64,000 nt of DNA from Natrialba aegyptia DSM 13077 (GCF_000337535.1 NZ_AOIP01000014.1:1-64000); one strand, 5' to 3'. Shown: positions 9,243-21,071, numbered from the stretch's first letter. Translations and numbers: made by a program. Notes: a model not told the origin generated them from the letters alone.

Positions 9243-9617
9243 TCACCCGGCAAAACCGGAGAGGGGCCACTCGCTGTCGTCATCGTCGTCCTGAATACTC
9301 GGTGCGCTCACGAGGACGAACGCGCTTTCGTCGTCACCGTTTTGGATCTGGCGCGTCGACGTTGGCGGAATCCAGAGCGCATCGCCGGTTTCCATCGCGA
9401 CCGGTTCGTCGTCGACGACGACTGTCGCTTCGCCCTCGATGAGGACGTAGACTTCCTCGTGATCGTTGTCAGTGTGGTCGTGTGGCTTACTTTTCCAGCC
9501 CGGATCACAACGGGCAACCGTTACGCCGACCTGTTCCGTTTCGAGCGGATCGCTCAGGAAGTGCATCGCACTCGACACCTGCTCGACTTCCTCGTAGTTC
9601 ACTTTCCGATAGGACAT
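9243..9617 (-). CDS. Cupin domain protein
   Basis: 124 aa, about the size of a single cupin barrel. Cupin motif 1 is visible as KPHDHTDNDHEEVYVLIEGE (residues about 44-63: two His, a third His and Glu as metal ligands), and motif 2 as GDALWIPPTSTRQI. These small cupins bind a divalent metal, and their substrates vary. The tail is Asp-rich. It is a single gene, not obviously in an operon. Confidence 0.85.
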   Translation of the reverse strand: MSYRKVNYEEVEQVSSAMHFLSDPLETEQVGVTVARCDPGWKSKPHDHTDNDHEEVYVLIEGEATVVVDDEPVAMETGDALWIPPTSTRQIQNGDDESAFVLVSAPSIQDDDDDSEWPLSGFAG

Positions 9618-9864
9618 GGCTGTGCCTTGGTGTGGACGACAGTAAAGTTACGCGTTCATCCACCCTGACCGATCGGGCCGAACCCGTCGACCGGCGCGAC
9701 CGCACCCTCGACCGGCAGGTGCACGTGCCATTCGCAACTCGGCCGAACAACATGGGTCCACCCCCGTCGGGGGATCGGTCACCTGATTGCCCCGGTTCGA
9801 CGCGCGTCACCGCCGTATCCCCGTCAGTGCGCCCGTCTATCATACTGGTATACCGGAGCCAACA

Positions 9865-9874
9865 GCTATATAGC
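9865..9874 (+). promoter_or_regulatory. TATA box of the membrane protein gene at 9902
   Basis: GCTATATAGC, a perfect 10-bp palindrome containing a TATA box, is centred about 32 bp before the GTG at 9902. A second AGCTATAGG copy follows at 9880-9888. The spacing suits a leaderless start and helps to choose the GTG start. Confidence 0.55.
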
Positions 9875-9901
9875 CACCCAGCTATAGGTGCCAGCAAAGC
9901 G

Positions 9902-10360
9902 GTGCACGACGTGATCCTGACACCAACACGTTCGGATCGACTCCTGGTCGCCGTCTCGCTCGCCCTGTTCGGCGTCGCGGGCGCTTTGAGCGCTTCCGTC
10001 GACGAACTCGGCCCAACGCTTGGCGCGACGACACTCGCCATTGCGGGCGTCTACACGCTCGCCAAGTACGCAAACAGCGTTTCTCGGCGCACGCTTGCTT
10101 CCCTGGCACTCGTCCTCTGGGCCGGATTCCTCGCCGTCGCTACCCTGCACGTCATCGGTCTCCAGACGATCGGTGCCGCCGTTCCCGGTCCGACCGCCGT
10201 GCTCGTCATCGCGGTCACCGCGGCGACGTGGGCACTGCTCCTGACCGCCTGTTCGACGACCGCGTTCCTCGGGTTCCGCGAGTACGGGACAACCGTCAGT
10301 ACCGAGACTCTCGACGAGCAAAGCATCGAGAGCGAGCCGTCAGACTACTCGACGCGGTAA
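9902..10360 (+). CDS. Four-helix membrane protein, haloarchaeal
   Basis: 152 aa from the GTG at 9902 (VHDVILTPTRSDRLL); the GTG at 9911 is an alternative. The frame is open far upstream but that part is not protein-like and overlaps the cupin start. Four hydrophobic segments: LLVAVSLALFGVAGALSA, LGATTLAIAGVYTLA, LASLALVLWAGFLAVATL and TAVLVIAVTAATWALLLTA, then a polar acidic C-terminus. No enzymatic motif. Its last 16 bases overlap the end of the convergent methyltransferase gene. Confidence 0.7.
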   Translation: MHDVILTPTRSDRLLVAVSLALFGVAGALSASVDELGPTLGATTLAIAGVYTLAKYANSVSRRTLASLALVLWAGFLAVATLHVIGLQTIGAAVPGPTAVLVIAVTAATWALLLTACSTTAFLGFREYGTTVSTETLDEQSIESEPSDYSTR

Positions 10361-11040
10361 CTCACCGCGATTCCCTCGCCGAGGGGCACGACGACCGTCT
10401 CGAACGACGGGTCTTCTCGAACGCGCTCTAGATACGACGCGATTCCGCGCGTGTGTTCGTTGCTCTCGGCCGCAACCCTGCTTGCGCTCTCCTCGCCGCC
10501 GTTCGCCGCCTCGACCATTTCCAGTAGCGCCTCGAACTCGATACTACCGGCCGAAATTGCATTATCCGCAATGACGACGCCACCGACCGGAACCTTCGAG
10601 CGGACGGCCTCGAACGCCGCTTCGTACCGGTGCTTCTCGAGGTCGAGCAACACCACGTCGAACGGCCCCTCGTATCGCTCGACCGTCTCCAGTGCGTCGC
10701 CGAGTTCGTATCGCGCAACGTCGTCGTATCCACCAGCAGTCATATACTCGCGGGCCTGCTCGAGTTCAGCCTCGTCGACTTCGGTGAGGACGAGTTCGCC
10801 GTCAGCGGGAAGTGCCTCGGCGAACCAGTACGCGGAGTAGCCATAGCCCGAGCCGAACTCGAAGATGCGCTCGGCGTCGGTGAGACGGGCAACGAATCGG
10901 AGAAAGGCACCGACTTCGGGACCAACGTGAGGGAAGCCCTCCTCGCGGGCGAACTCGTCCATCTCGGCGAGCGTGTCGTCGGGGTCGGGACCGGCTGCAC
11001 GAACGAAGCGGCTGAGCTCGGTTGTGAGTACGTCGACCAT
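10345..11040 (-). CDS. Class I SAM-dependent O-methyltransferase
   Basis: 231 aa from the ATG at 11040 (MVDVLTTELSRFVRAAG); an upstream ATG at 11088 adds 16 residues. SAM-binding motif I is FEFGSGYGYSAYWFAEALP (about residues 57-75), followed by an acidic loop (LVLTEVDEAELEQAR) and VVLLDLEKHRYE. The layout matches the caffeoyl-CoA/catechol O-methyltransferase-like family. The acceptor is unknown. It is convergent with, and overlaps by 16 bp, the membrane protein gene at 9902. Confidence 0.88.
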   Translation of the reverse strand: MVDVLTTELSRFVRAAGPDPDDTLAEMDEFAREEGFPHVGPEVGAFLRFVARLTDAERIFEFGSGYGYSAYWFAEALPADGELVLTEVDEAELEQAREYMTAGGYDDVARYELGDALETVERYEGPFDVVLLDLEKHRYEAAFEAVRSKVPVGGVVIADNAISAGSIEFEALLEMVEAANGGEESASRVAAESNEHTRGIASYLERVREDPSFETVVVPLGEGIAVSYRVE

Positions 11041-11141
11041 GGCTAGTGGTACGGGAGCGAGAATATCAAGCTCGGGGGACGATGCCACGCCGTGCGGTCA
11101 CCCCTGCGAACCGTTCCGGAACCGAGATTCGGGGGCGACTC

Positions 11142-12311
11142 TCAGCCGACCGTGGCGGGGACGAGCAACACCAGCACCTTCGCGTACAGTACCATGAACA
11201 GGAGGGCGAAGGGGTAGGTGTTGCCGTAGGCGGCACCGACCTCGTCGGCGTCGGTAGCGTCGATCGCCGCGGCGAGGCCTTTCGTGTCGGTGTGGCCGCC
11301 GCAGATACCGCCGGCGGCCGTGATCCAGTCTTGGCCCCAGAGCCGTCGCGTGACGGCCAGTCCAACGAGAATCGCGGTGAGGCTCGTCAACGCCGACGCC
11401 AGGACGATCTGAACGCCGTACTCGGCGACCGTTTGAACGAGCCCGCTGCCGGCTTCGATGCCGACCGTCGCGAGGAATAAGCCGAGCGTGAGCGACCGGA
11501 GTTCCGAGAGGATCGTCCGGTCCATCCGTAGCGTGACCGGCCCGAGTTCGCCGTAGTAGCCGAGCACCAGCGCGGCGATGATGACGCCGCCGGTCGTTCC
11601 GAGCGTCGGCGCGCCGAGCGGACCGAGCGGGAGCGGGATCGACCCGAGTACGACGCCGACCGCGAGCACGAGTCCGAATCCGACGAGGCTGAACGACACC
11701 CGCTCGATTGGCGAGTCGTCGGAACCCGATTCGGCTCCGTCCACGTCGGCTTCGTACCGTCGACGCTCCGCGTCCATTTCGAGGCCGGCGAATCGAGGAT
11801 AGAGTTGCTGAAAGAGGACGATGAGGACGGCACCGACGACGTAGCCGATCGAGTGTCCGATCTGGTACGATGCCTGTGCGCTACCGGACAGACCGTCGAG
11901 GGCGGACGCGAGACCGGGGCTGCTCGTCAGCGCGCCGGTGAACGCACCCATGAGCAACGGCGTGTTCGTCTCGGGGAACAGGACCGTCGCCGAGAGGGCG
12001 GTAACCGCGAAACCCGACGCGGTCATGACGGCCGCGAGGACGACGAAGTACGGGCCGTAGGTCCGGATAACCCCGGAGATGTCTTCGGCGGCGATCAACC
12101 CGACGCAGGCGACGAACAGCGCGAGTGCGAGGCCGGAGTACGACGGCGGGACCGTCAGTCCGAGGTGACCGAGTACCAATCCCGCAAAGAGCGGGCCGGC
12201 GACCCCGAACGAGACGCCTCGAACGGTGACGCGCCCGACCGCCATGCCGACGACGAGCGCCAGAAAGACGACGAAGATTCCGTTACCGAGCACGTCGCTC
12301 ACGATGGACAC
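11142..12311 (-). CDS. AspT/YidE-type antiporter, compact form
   Basis: 389 aa from a GTG at 12311 (a GTG at 12302 is possible). Two homologous halves of about five helices each carry the family's paired signatures: GAFTGALTSSPGLASALDGL in the first half and GGICGGHTDTKGLAAAI with GNTYPFALLFMVLYAKVL in the second. The aspartate:alanine exchanger family normally has two TrkA-C (RCK_C) domains between the halves and about 550 residues. Here the halves are joined by a short acidic loop (MDAERRRYEADVDGAESGSD) without them. The substrate is unknown. A single gene flanked by non-coding DNA on the 5' side. Confidence 0.8.
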   Translation of the reverse strand: MSIVSDVLGNGIFVVFLALVVGMAVGRVTVRGVSFGVAGPLFAGLVLGHLGLTVPPSYSGLALALFVACVGLIAAEDISGVIRTYGPYFVVLAAVMTASGFAVTALSATVLFPETNTPLLMGAFTGALTSSPGLASALDGLSGSAQASYQIGHSIGYVVGAVLIVLFQQLYPRFAGLEMDAERRRYEADVDGAESGSDDSPIERVSFSLVGFGLVLAVGVVLGSIPLPLGPLGAPTLGTTGGVIIAALVLGYYGELGPVTLRMDRTILSELRSLTLGLFLATVGIEAGSGLVQTVAEYGVQIVLASALTSLTAILVGLAVTRRLWGQDWITAAGGICGGHTDTKGLAAAIDATDADEVGAAYGNTYPFALLFMVLYAKVLVLLVPATVG

Positions 12312-12644
12312 GGCCGCTCACCTCCCTCGAGTGCCGTCGCGTTCGTCCGACCGATACCGAGAACGTTCCGCCGATACAGCGATGATGCCTGTCTGATGGG
12401 TAGTAGCACCTCCAAAGCGGCGCTTCTCTCGTTCCGGCCGGTCGAGCGTCGCAGAGCGATGCCCGGCCGTGCCACTCAAAAGTTACTACCCAACGAGTAA
12501 GATCTCATCGATGTAGGGAGAATGTCCATATCGTCAATTATGATCGTCACTACTGCGGATTAGACGCTCTGAATCGCCTCTCCCCACACTCACAGCGGGT
12601 GTAGGATCAACGAATTTCGCTTTCAGTGCAGCGCAGTAGAGCCG
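12312..12644. other. Intergenic region, promoter of the AspT-type gene only
   Basis: 333 bp between two minus-strand genes; no supported coding frame. It has to hold the promoter of the gene starting at 12311. An 8-bp inverted pair, GGGTAGTA (12398-12405) and TACTACCC (12484-12491), encloses 78 bp of unknown meaning. The part near 12500-12560 is AT-richer than its surroundings. Confidence 0.5.
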
Positions 12645-14228
12645 TCAGTTCGTCTCTGCTTCCGCCGTCTCCTCGCGCTCGCGAAGCTTGAACTTCTGGA
12701 CCTTCCCCGTCGTCGTCCGCGGGAGTTCCTCGACGAACTCGATTTCGCGCGGGTGCTTGTATTCCGCCAGATTAGTCAGGCAGTACTCCCGGAGTTCGTC
12801 GGCCGTCACGTCGGCGTCGGGCGTCGGCACGACGAATGCCTTGACCGTCTCCCCCCGTCGATCGTCCGGAATGCCGGCGACCGCAGCGTCGGCGACGGCC
12901 TCGTGTTCGAACAGCAATTCCTCGACTTCACGCGGGTAGACGTTGTAGCCGCCCGTGACGATCATGTGCTTCTCGCGGTCGACGACGTAGAAGAAGCCGT
13001 CTTCGTCGTGGTAGCCCACGTCGCCGGTGTGGAACCACGTCGTTCCCGCTGCCTCGGTGAAGGCCTCCTCGTTCGCCTCGGGCAGGCCGTAGTAGCCTTT
13101 CATTACGTTCGGCCCGGAGACGACGATTTCGCCGGTGATCTCGGTTAAGTCCGTTTCGTCCTCGTCGACTGGACCCTCCTCGACGGGCGAGACGTCCTCG
13201 AACTCGTCATCGACGACCTTCGAGTCGACGCCGGGGACGGTCTTGCCGATACTGCCGACGCGCCGCCCGTCGATCGGACTGTTGAAGTGCGTGATCGGGC
13301 TGGTCTCGGTGAGTCCGTATCCCTCGTAAACCTTCGGTTCGTAGCGGTCTTCGAACTGCCGGAGGACTTCGGTCGGAATGCCGGATCCGCCGACGCCGCA
13401 CAGCCGGACCGAGGAGAAATCGAACTCGTCGGCGTTGGGCTGGTTGATCACGTCGTTGTACATCGCCGGCACGCCGTGGAAGACCGTGAGTTCCTCGCGC
13501 TCGACGAGCGAGACGGCGTCCTGGGCGTCCCACTCGGCCATCGGGTAGTAGGCTGCACCGTTGAACAACGCGGCGTTCATCGTGACGGTCATCCCGTAGA
13601 TGTGAAACAGCGGTAGAACGCCGAGTTGCTTGTCGTCGGGCCGAATTCCGTCCGGAACGAGTTTCGCCGCCGCCGTCGCGTTCGAAGCGAGATTTTCGTG
13701 CGTTAGCTGGACGCCTTTCGGCTGTCCCGTCGTCCCCGACGTGTACGGCTGAACCGCCACGTCGTCGCCGGCGCGGTCGACGATATCGGGAGCACCGCGC
13801 TCGAGGAACGCCTCGAACGTCGTCGCACCCTCGGCTTCGCCGTCGATACTGACGACGTGTTCGACGCTCGTCTCGTCCTGGACCGCCGTGACGAACGGGA
13901 CGAGATCGGAGAGCGTGACGACCACCCTGGCCTCGCTGTCGCCGAGTAAGTGGCTGATCTCCCGCGACTTGTACTGCGGGTTCATCGGCACGACGACGCC
14001 GCCCGCCCGTAACGTTCCGTGGAAGGCGATCAAAAACGGCGGGACGTTCGGCAGATAGAGCGCAATACGGTCGTCCTCGCCGATCCCCCGCTCGTCGAGC
14101 GCGGTTGCGAACGCACCAGTCTGCGCCCAGAACTCGTCGTAACTGGTCTCTTCCCCCCGGAATCCGATCGCGGTGGTACCCCCGTGTTCCTCGACGGCTG
14201 CCGCGACGTTCGTGACAAGGTTTGCCAT
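12645..14228 (-). CDS. Long-chain fatty-acid/acyl-CoA ligase (AMP-forming)
   Basis: 527 aa, full length for the family. The AMP-binding motif YTSGTTGQPKGVQLTH (about residues 161-176), the YGLTETSP motif (about 300) and the C-terminal TGDVGYHDEDGFFYVVDREK, MIVTGGYNVYPREVEELL and TGKVQKFKLRE, with the catalytic lysine in the last, are all present. It activates a carboxylic acid to acyl-CoA through an acyl-adenylate, feeding beta-oxidation; an acyl-CoA dehydrogenase and hydratase lie 8 kb away. Chain length cannot be read from sequence. The 5' region is AT-rich and shared with the divergent UspA gene. Confidence 0.92.
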   Translation of the reverse strand: MANLVTNVAAAVEEHGGTTAIGFRGEETSYDEFWAQTGAFATALDERGIGEDDRIALYLPNVPPFLIAFHGTLRAGGVVVPMNPQYKSREISHLLGDSEARVVVTLSDLVPFVTAVQDETSVEHVVSIDGEAEGATTFEAFLERGAPDIVDRAGDDVAVQPYTSGTTGQPKGVQLTHENLASNATAAAKLVPDGIRPDDKQLGVLPLFHIYGMTVTMNAALFNGAAYYPMAEWDAQDAVSLVEREELTVFHGVPAMYNDVINQPNADEFDFSSVRLCGVGGSGIPTEVLRQFEDRYEPKVYEGYGLTETSPITHFNSPIDGRRVGSIGKTVPGVDSKVVDDEFEDVSPVEEGPVDEDETDLTEITGEIVVSGPNVMKGYYGLPEANEEAFTEAAGTTWFHTGDVGYHDEDGFFYVVDREKHMIVTGGYNVYPREVEELLFEHEAVADAAVAGIPDDRRGETVKAFVVPTPDADVTADELREYCLTNLAEYKHPREIEFVEELPRTTTGKVQKFKLREREETAEAETN

Positions 14229-14393
14229 TGCTCACGCAAACTGTTGTCGTACTGTGTGAAAAACATTTACATTGTTTATACTATATTGATTCGTCCTTAC
14301 CAGGCTGACGAGTTCAGCGCCGGCGCTGGTACTCAAGAGCAAACAGGTAGGACACTGAACTCGGCTGTGGCGGTGGCCCAGCGGGAGTCGAGC

Positions 14394-14400
14394 CTATTTA
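14394..14400 (+). promoter_or_regulatory. TATA box of the UspA gene
   Basis: CTATTTA lies 26-32 bp before the ATG at 14426, matching a leaderless start and supporting the choice of that ATG over the upstream GTG frame. Confidence 0.5.
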
Positions 14401-14425
14401 CGTTCGTGTGCCAAACGTCCGAGCG

Positions 14426-15052
14426 ATGTACGATCACGTCCTCATTCCGACGGACGGAAGCGACGGGACCCGGCGGTCGATCACGCACGGATTGGCCATC
14501 GCCGATCAGTTCGGCGCGACGGTCCACGCGCTCTCGGTCGTCCCGGAAGGCCCGTTCGGAACGTTCGAGAGCGAGGCCGCAACCGAGGCCGCCCGGCGCG
14601 CCGTCGACCGGGTCGCAATGGAAACGAGAGCCGCCGATCTCGAAACCGTTACCACCGTCGCACAGGGTGTCCCTCACGAGGAGATCCTCGCCTACGCGGA
14701 CGACAACGAGATCGATCTCATCGTCATGGGGACCCAGGGACGGACCGGCCTCGACCGCGTGCTCGTCGGGAGCGTCACCGAACGCGTCGTCCGGATGGCC
14801 GACGTGCCGGTCGTCACCGTCCGACTGACGGACGACATCCGAATCACCGACGCCGAGGAGGCGCGTGAACTCGCGCACGAACAGGCCGAACAGGAGGGGT
14901 ACGAGGACGTAACGAGTGTCGGCGAGCCACACCGCACCAGCGCCTCCTGGATCGTCCCGCTCGAAGCGAACGGCCACTCGATGCAGGTCCACATCGACGC
15001 GGTATCCGGCGAGGGCCGAATTGCAGACCGAACTCGTGACGAGGACCGATAA
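14426..15052 (+). CDS. Universal stress protein with C-terminal extension
   Basis: 208 aa from the ATG at 14426 (MYDHVLIPTDGSDGTRRSI). Residues 1-140 are a complete UspA domain: DGSDG near the N-terminus and the ATP-binding GTQGRTGLDRVLVGSVTERV at about 103-122. Residues 145-208 are extra: an acidic helix (AEEARELAHEQAEQEGYEDV) and a strand-rich segment (SASWIVPLEANGHSMQVHID, then AVSGEGRIADR) that resembles a PepSY-like fold. Stand-alone haloarchaeal UspA proteins are about 140-150 aa. A stress or nucleotide-sensing role is the family inference. Confidence 0.88.
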   Translation: MYDHVLIPTDGSDGTRRSITHGLAIADQFGATVHALSVVPEGPFGTFESEAATEAARRAVDRVAMETRAADLETVTTVAQGVPHEEILAYADDNEIDLIVMGTQGRTGLDRVLVGSVTERVVRMADVPVVTVRLTDDIRITDAEEARELAHEQAEQEGYEDVTSVGEPHRTSASWIVPLEANGHSMQVHIDAVSGEGRIADRTRDEDR

Positions 15053-15097
15053 GAATCGATGCGACAGTGTCCCCCGCACGGTGGGCCGTGCAGCCGA

Positions 15098-16366
15098 TTA
15101 CCGTTCTGCTGATCTGAGGTGATTGACGACTGGTGTCGCAGTAATCCCGTGGACGACGACCGAGAGCAGGACGACCGCACCGACCAGCGCCCACACCAGG
15201 TCCGCGTTGGCAAAGACGGCCTCGTTGAGGGCGTGTGAGAGATAATAGAACGAGCCGATTCCGCGAATACCGAAAAAGGCGATCGTTCCGCGCTCACCCC
15301 AGTCGCGGTCGAAACCGAGGAGACCGACGATCCCTGCGACCGGTCGAACGACGAAGACGATTACGACAGCAGCGATTGCGGCCTCGATCGTCAACGGCGC
15401 GAGAAGGCCGCCGACGATCGCACCGCCGAAAAAGACCATAATGATCGCCATCACGGCTTGCTCTGCTAACTCGCTGATCTCGTGTAACGCCTCGTTGTAC
15501 TCGTGCGAGCGCTCGTAGTTCCGAATCAGCAGCGCTGCAATGAAGACGGCGATGAACCCGTAGCCGCCGGCGAGTTCAGTGAGGCCGTAGACGAGCAGCG
15601 TCGCGGCGACGGCTTCGAGGCCCTGTACCGATTCGGCGATCTGGGTGGTCGGGTTCGTCAGGAAGACGATGCGGGCCGTCACTGCGCCGAGAACGGCACC
15701 GAGTGCGACGCCGACGGCGATTTTGTAGGCGACGGCGACGAGAAGCCACTCGCCGAGCCAGTTGCCGGGAGCGATACCGACGAGGGCGATCGCGATGGCG
15801 AGATTCGTAAACGGGAACGCGAGGCCGTCGTTCAGGCCGGCTTCGGAGGAGAGCGCGAATCGGACCTCCGCCTCGTCTTCGCGGGCAGGCGGAGCCTCGA
15901 TCTGTTCGTTGGTTCCCGAGCCGGGTTCGTCGACCTGGACTTCCGCGGCGAGGACCGGGTCCGTCGGCGCGATGCACGCCCCGAGCAGGACGGCCGTGGG
16001 GAGAACCAGGCCCGCGAGTCCCCAGCCGAGCAGCGCTGCGCCGGCAATCGACAGCGGCATCGTGATCGCGAGGAGTCGCCACGTCGACGCCCAGGCGCGA
16101 AGTCCGGGCGGGCGGTCGAGTTTCAGCCCGACTCCCATGAGCGCGAGGATCACGCCGAGTTCGGCGAGGCGTTCGGTCGTCTCGCTCTGTTCGAGCGGGT
16201 CCGGCGGCGGGAGATCGATCGGGAGGCCAAACACCAGCAAGCCGAAGGCGACGAAAAAAAGCGGCAGCGAAATCGCTCGGTTCGCGACGAGACGGGGCAA
16301 GATCGCGACTCCGAAGAGTACGATTCCGACGAGGACGAGGCCGATGTCGTACAACTCGAGTACCAT
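15098..16366 (-). CDS. Na+(K+)/H+ antiporter, CPA1/NhaP family
   Basis: 422 aa from the ATG at 16366 (MVLELYDIGLVLVGIVLFGV). About 12-13 helices. The CPA motif LGACIAPTDPVLAAEVQVDE (the ND/TD-type ion-binding helix) is followed by an acidic loop and FALSSEAGLNDGLAFPF, the two half-helix regions of the antiporter core; GIRGIGSFYYLSHA near the C-terminus is also typical. It exports sodium in exchange for protons, a housekeeping need in brine. It lacks a C-terminal RCK domain. It is divergent from a lipoprotein gene. Confidence 0.92.
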   Translation of the reverse strand: MVLELYDIGLVLVGIVLFGVAILPRLVANRAISLPLFFVAFGLLVFGLPIDLPPPDPLEQSETTERLAELGVILALMGVGLKLDRPPGLRAWASTWRLLAITMPLSIAGAALLGWGLAGLVLPTAVLLGACIAPTDPVLAAEVQVDEPGSGTNEQIEAPPAREDEAEVRFALSSEAGLNDGLAFPFTNLAIAIALVGIAPGNWLGEWLLVAVAYKIAVGVALGAVLGAVTARIVFLTNPTTQIAESVQGLEAVAATLLVYGLTELAGGYGFIAVFIAALLIRNYERSHEYNEALHEISELAEQAVMAIIMVFFGGAIVGGLLAPLTIEAAIAAVVIVFVVRPVAGIVGLLGFDRDWGERGTIAFFGIRGIGSFYYLSHALNEAVFANADLVWALVGAVVLLSVVVHGITATPVVNHLRSAER

Positions 16367-16461
16367 CAGGGACCAGTAACTACCGACAACGGAAGTCTTG
16401 AAGCCGATGCAGGCAGATGCAGAACGAATCCCTATGGCGACCGCCACCCCAGGCCGATACG

Positions 16462-17091
16462 ATGATGCGACGCGGCGATTCCTCGGACCGTCAGGCCCAG
16501 CCTCGCGACCGTCCCCGAACCGAGACGTGCCGGCGGCGGCTCCTCCGATGGGGCGGTCTCGTCGGCCTCACTTCCCTGAGCGGCTGTACCGCGGATATCG
16601 GCGAGGAGTTCCCGCCGAACGAAAAGTGGCCGACCGCCGACCTCGCACCCTCGCTCCCCGTGAGCGAACGATCCACCGTCCTGGAAAACGGAATCGAAGC
16701 GATGGCTCCCGAATCGATCGCCGACGAAACCGAGTTCGAGACGGCGATCGACGAGTACGGAATCGACGTCGAAACGGTCGAGCGAGACCGGGACGTGCTG
16801 ACGATCGAGTACGCCGCGACGGAGCGCTACGAGACGAGTACGCTCCACACCCTCGGCCCGATTGCAGGCGCGTTCGCAGCCCTCGTCGACGCCGGCTACG
16901 ACGCCACCGCGCTCGCCGTTACCATCCTCGATCCCGCCCCCGACTCGTTCGGCGAAGCCTCGATCGAACGCCCGTGGGCCGAGGCCTACCTCGACGGCGA
17001 CCTGTCCGCGGCGGAATACGGTGAACTCGTCGCCACGACGGTCGCCTCCGAACGTCACCCGCCGGATGTCGAAGTCTCACCGTCAGAATAG
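16462..17091 (+). CDS. Tat-exported lipoprotein of unknown function
   Basis: 209 aa from ATG 16462 (or the adjacent ATG 16465). A twin-arginine stretch (CRRRLLRWGG) is followed by GLVGLTSLSGC, a lipobox with the lipid-modified Cys near residue 42. The mature part is acidic and alpha/beta, with no motif I recognise. It starts 95 bp from the divergent antiporter gene; a link with ion homeostasis is only positional. Confidence 0.72.
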   Translation: MMRRGDSSDRQAQPRDRPRTETCRRRLLRWGGLVGLTSLSGCTADIGEEFPPNEKWPTADLAPSLPVSERSTVLENGIEAMAPESIADETEFETAIDEYGIDVETVERDRDVLTIEYAATERYETSTLHTLGPIAGAFAALVDAGYDATALAVTILDPAPDSFGEASIERPWAEAYLDGDLSAAEYGELVATTVASERHPPDVEVSPSE

Positions 17092-17154
17092 CGTTCTCGC
17101 GGTATCGGCCCGTTGTTTCCCGTGATTTCTGCCTCCCGATTCGCCCGAATTTCC

Positions 17155-18999
17155 TTATTCGAGCACCACCAGCACGTCACCCATATCGACGCTCTGTTCC
17201 TCCTCGACGGCGATCTCCGTCACCGTCCCGCCGCGGGAAGCCACGATGTCGTTTTCCATCTTCATCGCTTCGAGCACGACCAGCACATCACCTGCCGCGA
17301 CCTCGTCGCCCTCCTCGACTGCAACGTCGAGGATCGTCCCCTGCATCTCGGCGTCGACGGTCTCGCCGTCGCCGGCGAACTCGTCGCTGCCGCCGCTGTC
17401 CCCGTCCGCCGGCTGTGGCGGACTTGCCGCCCCAGTTCCGGTGCTGGCCGCCGCCCCGTCACCGACCGGAATCGCCGGCGCGCCGTGCTCTGCGAGTTCG
17501 ACTTCGAAGCGCTTGCCGTTGACCTCGACGGTGAACTCGCGTTCGACGGTCTCTTCGTCGTCTTCGTCGCCGCCGCTGCCGGTGTCACCGCCCCACTGCG
17601 CCTGAGCCTCCTCGATGCGGCTCTCGTCGAGTTCGTTGTCGAGGTACTTCGTCGTGTGCGTGCTCGCGACGAACTGCTCGTCGGTGAGCATGAGCCGGTG
17701 GAAGGGGATGATCGTCGGGATGCCCGCGATGTCGTACTCGCGCAGGGCGCGAAGCGAGCGGGCGATACACTCCTCGCGGTCCTCGCCCCAGACGACCAGT
17801 TTGGCGATCATCGAGTCGTAGTCGGTCACGAGGTCGTCGCCCTGCCGGAGCGCGTCGTCGAGGCGGACGCCGACGCCGCCCGGCGGATCGTAGGTCTCTA
17901 GTTGGCCGCCGGTTGCGGGTGCGAAGTCCTCGGCGGCGTTCTCCGCGTTGATCCGGAACTCCATCGCGTGGCCGTCGATGTCGACCTCGTCCTGATCGAA
18001 GTCGACTTCCTCGCCTGCGGCGATCTGAATCTGGCGCTTGACGATGTCGTAGCCGGTGATCTCCTCCGTGACGGTGTGTTCGACCTGGATCCGCGTATTG
18101 ACCTCGAGGAAGTAGAAGTTCGCGTCCGGCCCGAGCGGCCCGTCGCGGCCCGACTCTTCCTCGACGAGGAACTCGACGGTGCCGGCGTTGGTGTAGTCGG
18201 CGGCGGCGACCCCGCGGCGGGCGGCCTCGCCGATCTGTTCGCGGAGTTCGTCGGAGAGGGCCGCGGATGGACCTTCTTCGATGACCTTCTGGTGCCGGCG
18301 CTGGAGCGAGCAGTCCCGCTCGCCGAGGTGGCGGACGTTACCGTGCTCGTCCGCGAGAATCTGGATCTCGATGTGGCGGGGCTGTTCGAGGTAGCGCTCC
18401 AAGTAGACCGAGTCGTTGTCGAAGTAGGCCTCGCCCTCGCGCTGTGCGCTCTCTAACTGGTCCTCGATCTCGCTTTCGTCCCAGACGACCTTCATCCCGC
18501 GCCCGCCGCCGCCACCCTCGGCCTTGATGGCGATCGGATAGCCGTGTTCCTCGCCGAACGCCGCGACCTCCTCGGGGTCGGTGACGGGGTCCGTCGTCCC
18601 GGGGACGATCGGCACGTCGGCCTCGGACATGATCTCGCGCGCCTTCGTCTTCTCGCCGAGCGATTCCATCGCGTCGCTCGACGGACCGATCCAGGTGATC
18701 CCGTCCGCGGCTTCGACCTTCTCCGCGAACTCGGCGTTCTCCGCGAGGAAGCCGTAGCCGGGGTGGATCGCGTCGGCGTCGGCCTGCTGTGCGGCCTCGA
18801 TGACAGCCTCGTGATCGAGATACGAGTCCGCCGCGCGAGCGGGGCCGACGTTGTACGCCTCGTCCGCGTATTGAACGTGACCGCTATCCGCGTCGGCCTC
18901 GGAGTAAATCGCGACAGTTCCGACGTTTAACTCCTCGCACGCCCGCATCACTCGAACGGCGATCTCGCCGCGGTTCGCCACGAGAACCTTCCTGAACAT
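17155..18999 (-). CDS. pccA: Acyl-CoA carboxylase biotin carboxylase/carrier subunit
   Basis: 614 aa. Biotin carboxylase N-domain ([19 protein letters not shown], 1-110), ATP-grasp (glycine loop [14 protein letters not shown] at about 162-175; [16 protein letters not shown] at about 291-306), carboxylase C-domain to about 450, a Gly/Ser/Pro linker, and a biotinyl domain whose EAMKMEN motif puts the biotinylated lysine at residue 580. With the beta subunit it carboxylates propionyl-CoA and/or acetyl-CoA. It is the last gene of pccB-pccX-pccA, 127 bp after pccX, so it may have its own start signals. In Haloferax mediterranei the equivalent set is a propionyl-CoA carboxylase. Confidence 0.94.
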   Translation of the reverse strand: MFRKVLVANRGEIAVRVMRACEELNVGTVAIYSEADADSGHVQYADEAYNVGPARAADSYLDHEAVIEAAQQADADAIHPGYGFLAENAEFAEKVEAADGITWIGPSSDAMESLGEKTKAREIMSEADVPIVPGTTDPVTDPEEVAAFGEEHGYPIAIKAEGGGGGRGMKVVWDESEIEDQLESAQREGEAYFDNDSVYLERYLEQPRHIEIQILADEHGNVRHLGERDCSLQRRHQKVIEEGPSAALSDELREQIGEAARRGVAAADYTNAGTVEFLVEEESGRDGPLGPDANFYFLEVNTRIQVEHTVTEEITGYDIVKRQIQIAAGEEVDFDQDEVDIDGHAMEFRINAENAAEDFAPATGGQLETYDPPGGVGVRLDDALRQGDDLVTDYDSMIAKLVVWGEDREECIARSLRALREYDIAGIPTIIPFHRLMLTDEQFVASTHTTKYLDNELDESRIEEAQAQWGGDTGSGGDEDDEETVEREFTVEVNGKRFEVELAEHGAPAIPVGDGAAASTGTGAASPPQPADGDSGGSDEFAGDGETVDAEMQGTILDVAVEEGDEVAAGDVLVVLEAMKMENDIVASRGGTVTEIAVEEEQSVDMGDVLVVLE

Positions 19000-19126
19000 T
19001 CCTGTGGGAACGGTTGCGTGGCCACTACCTTACTTTTTCGCAACGAGGCGAGTACTCCTCACGAATAACCGGGAAAGACAGACAGTACCGCGGGAACGCA
19101 GTCCCGTCGAACCACCTGCCCGTCGC

Positions 19127-21071
<1,945 letters not shown>

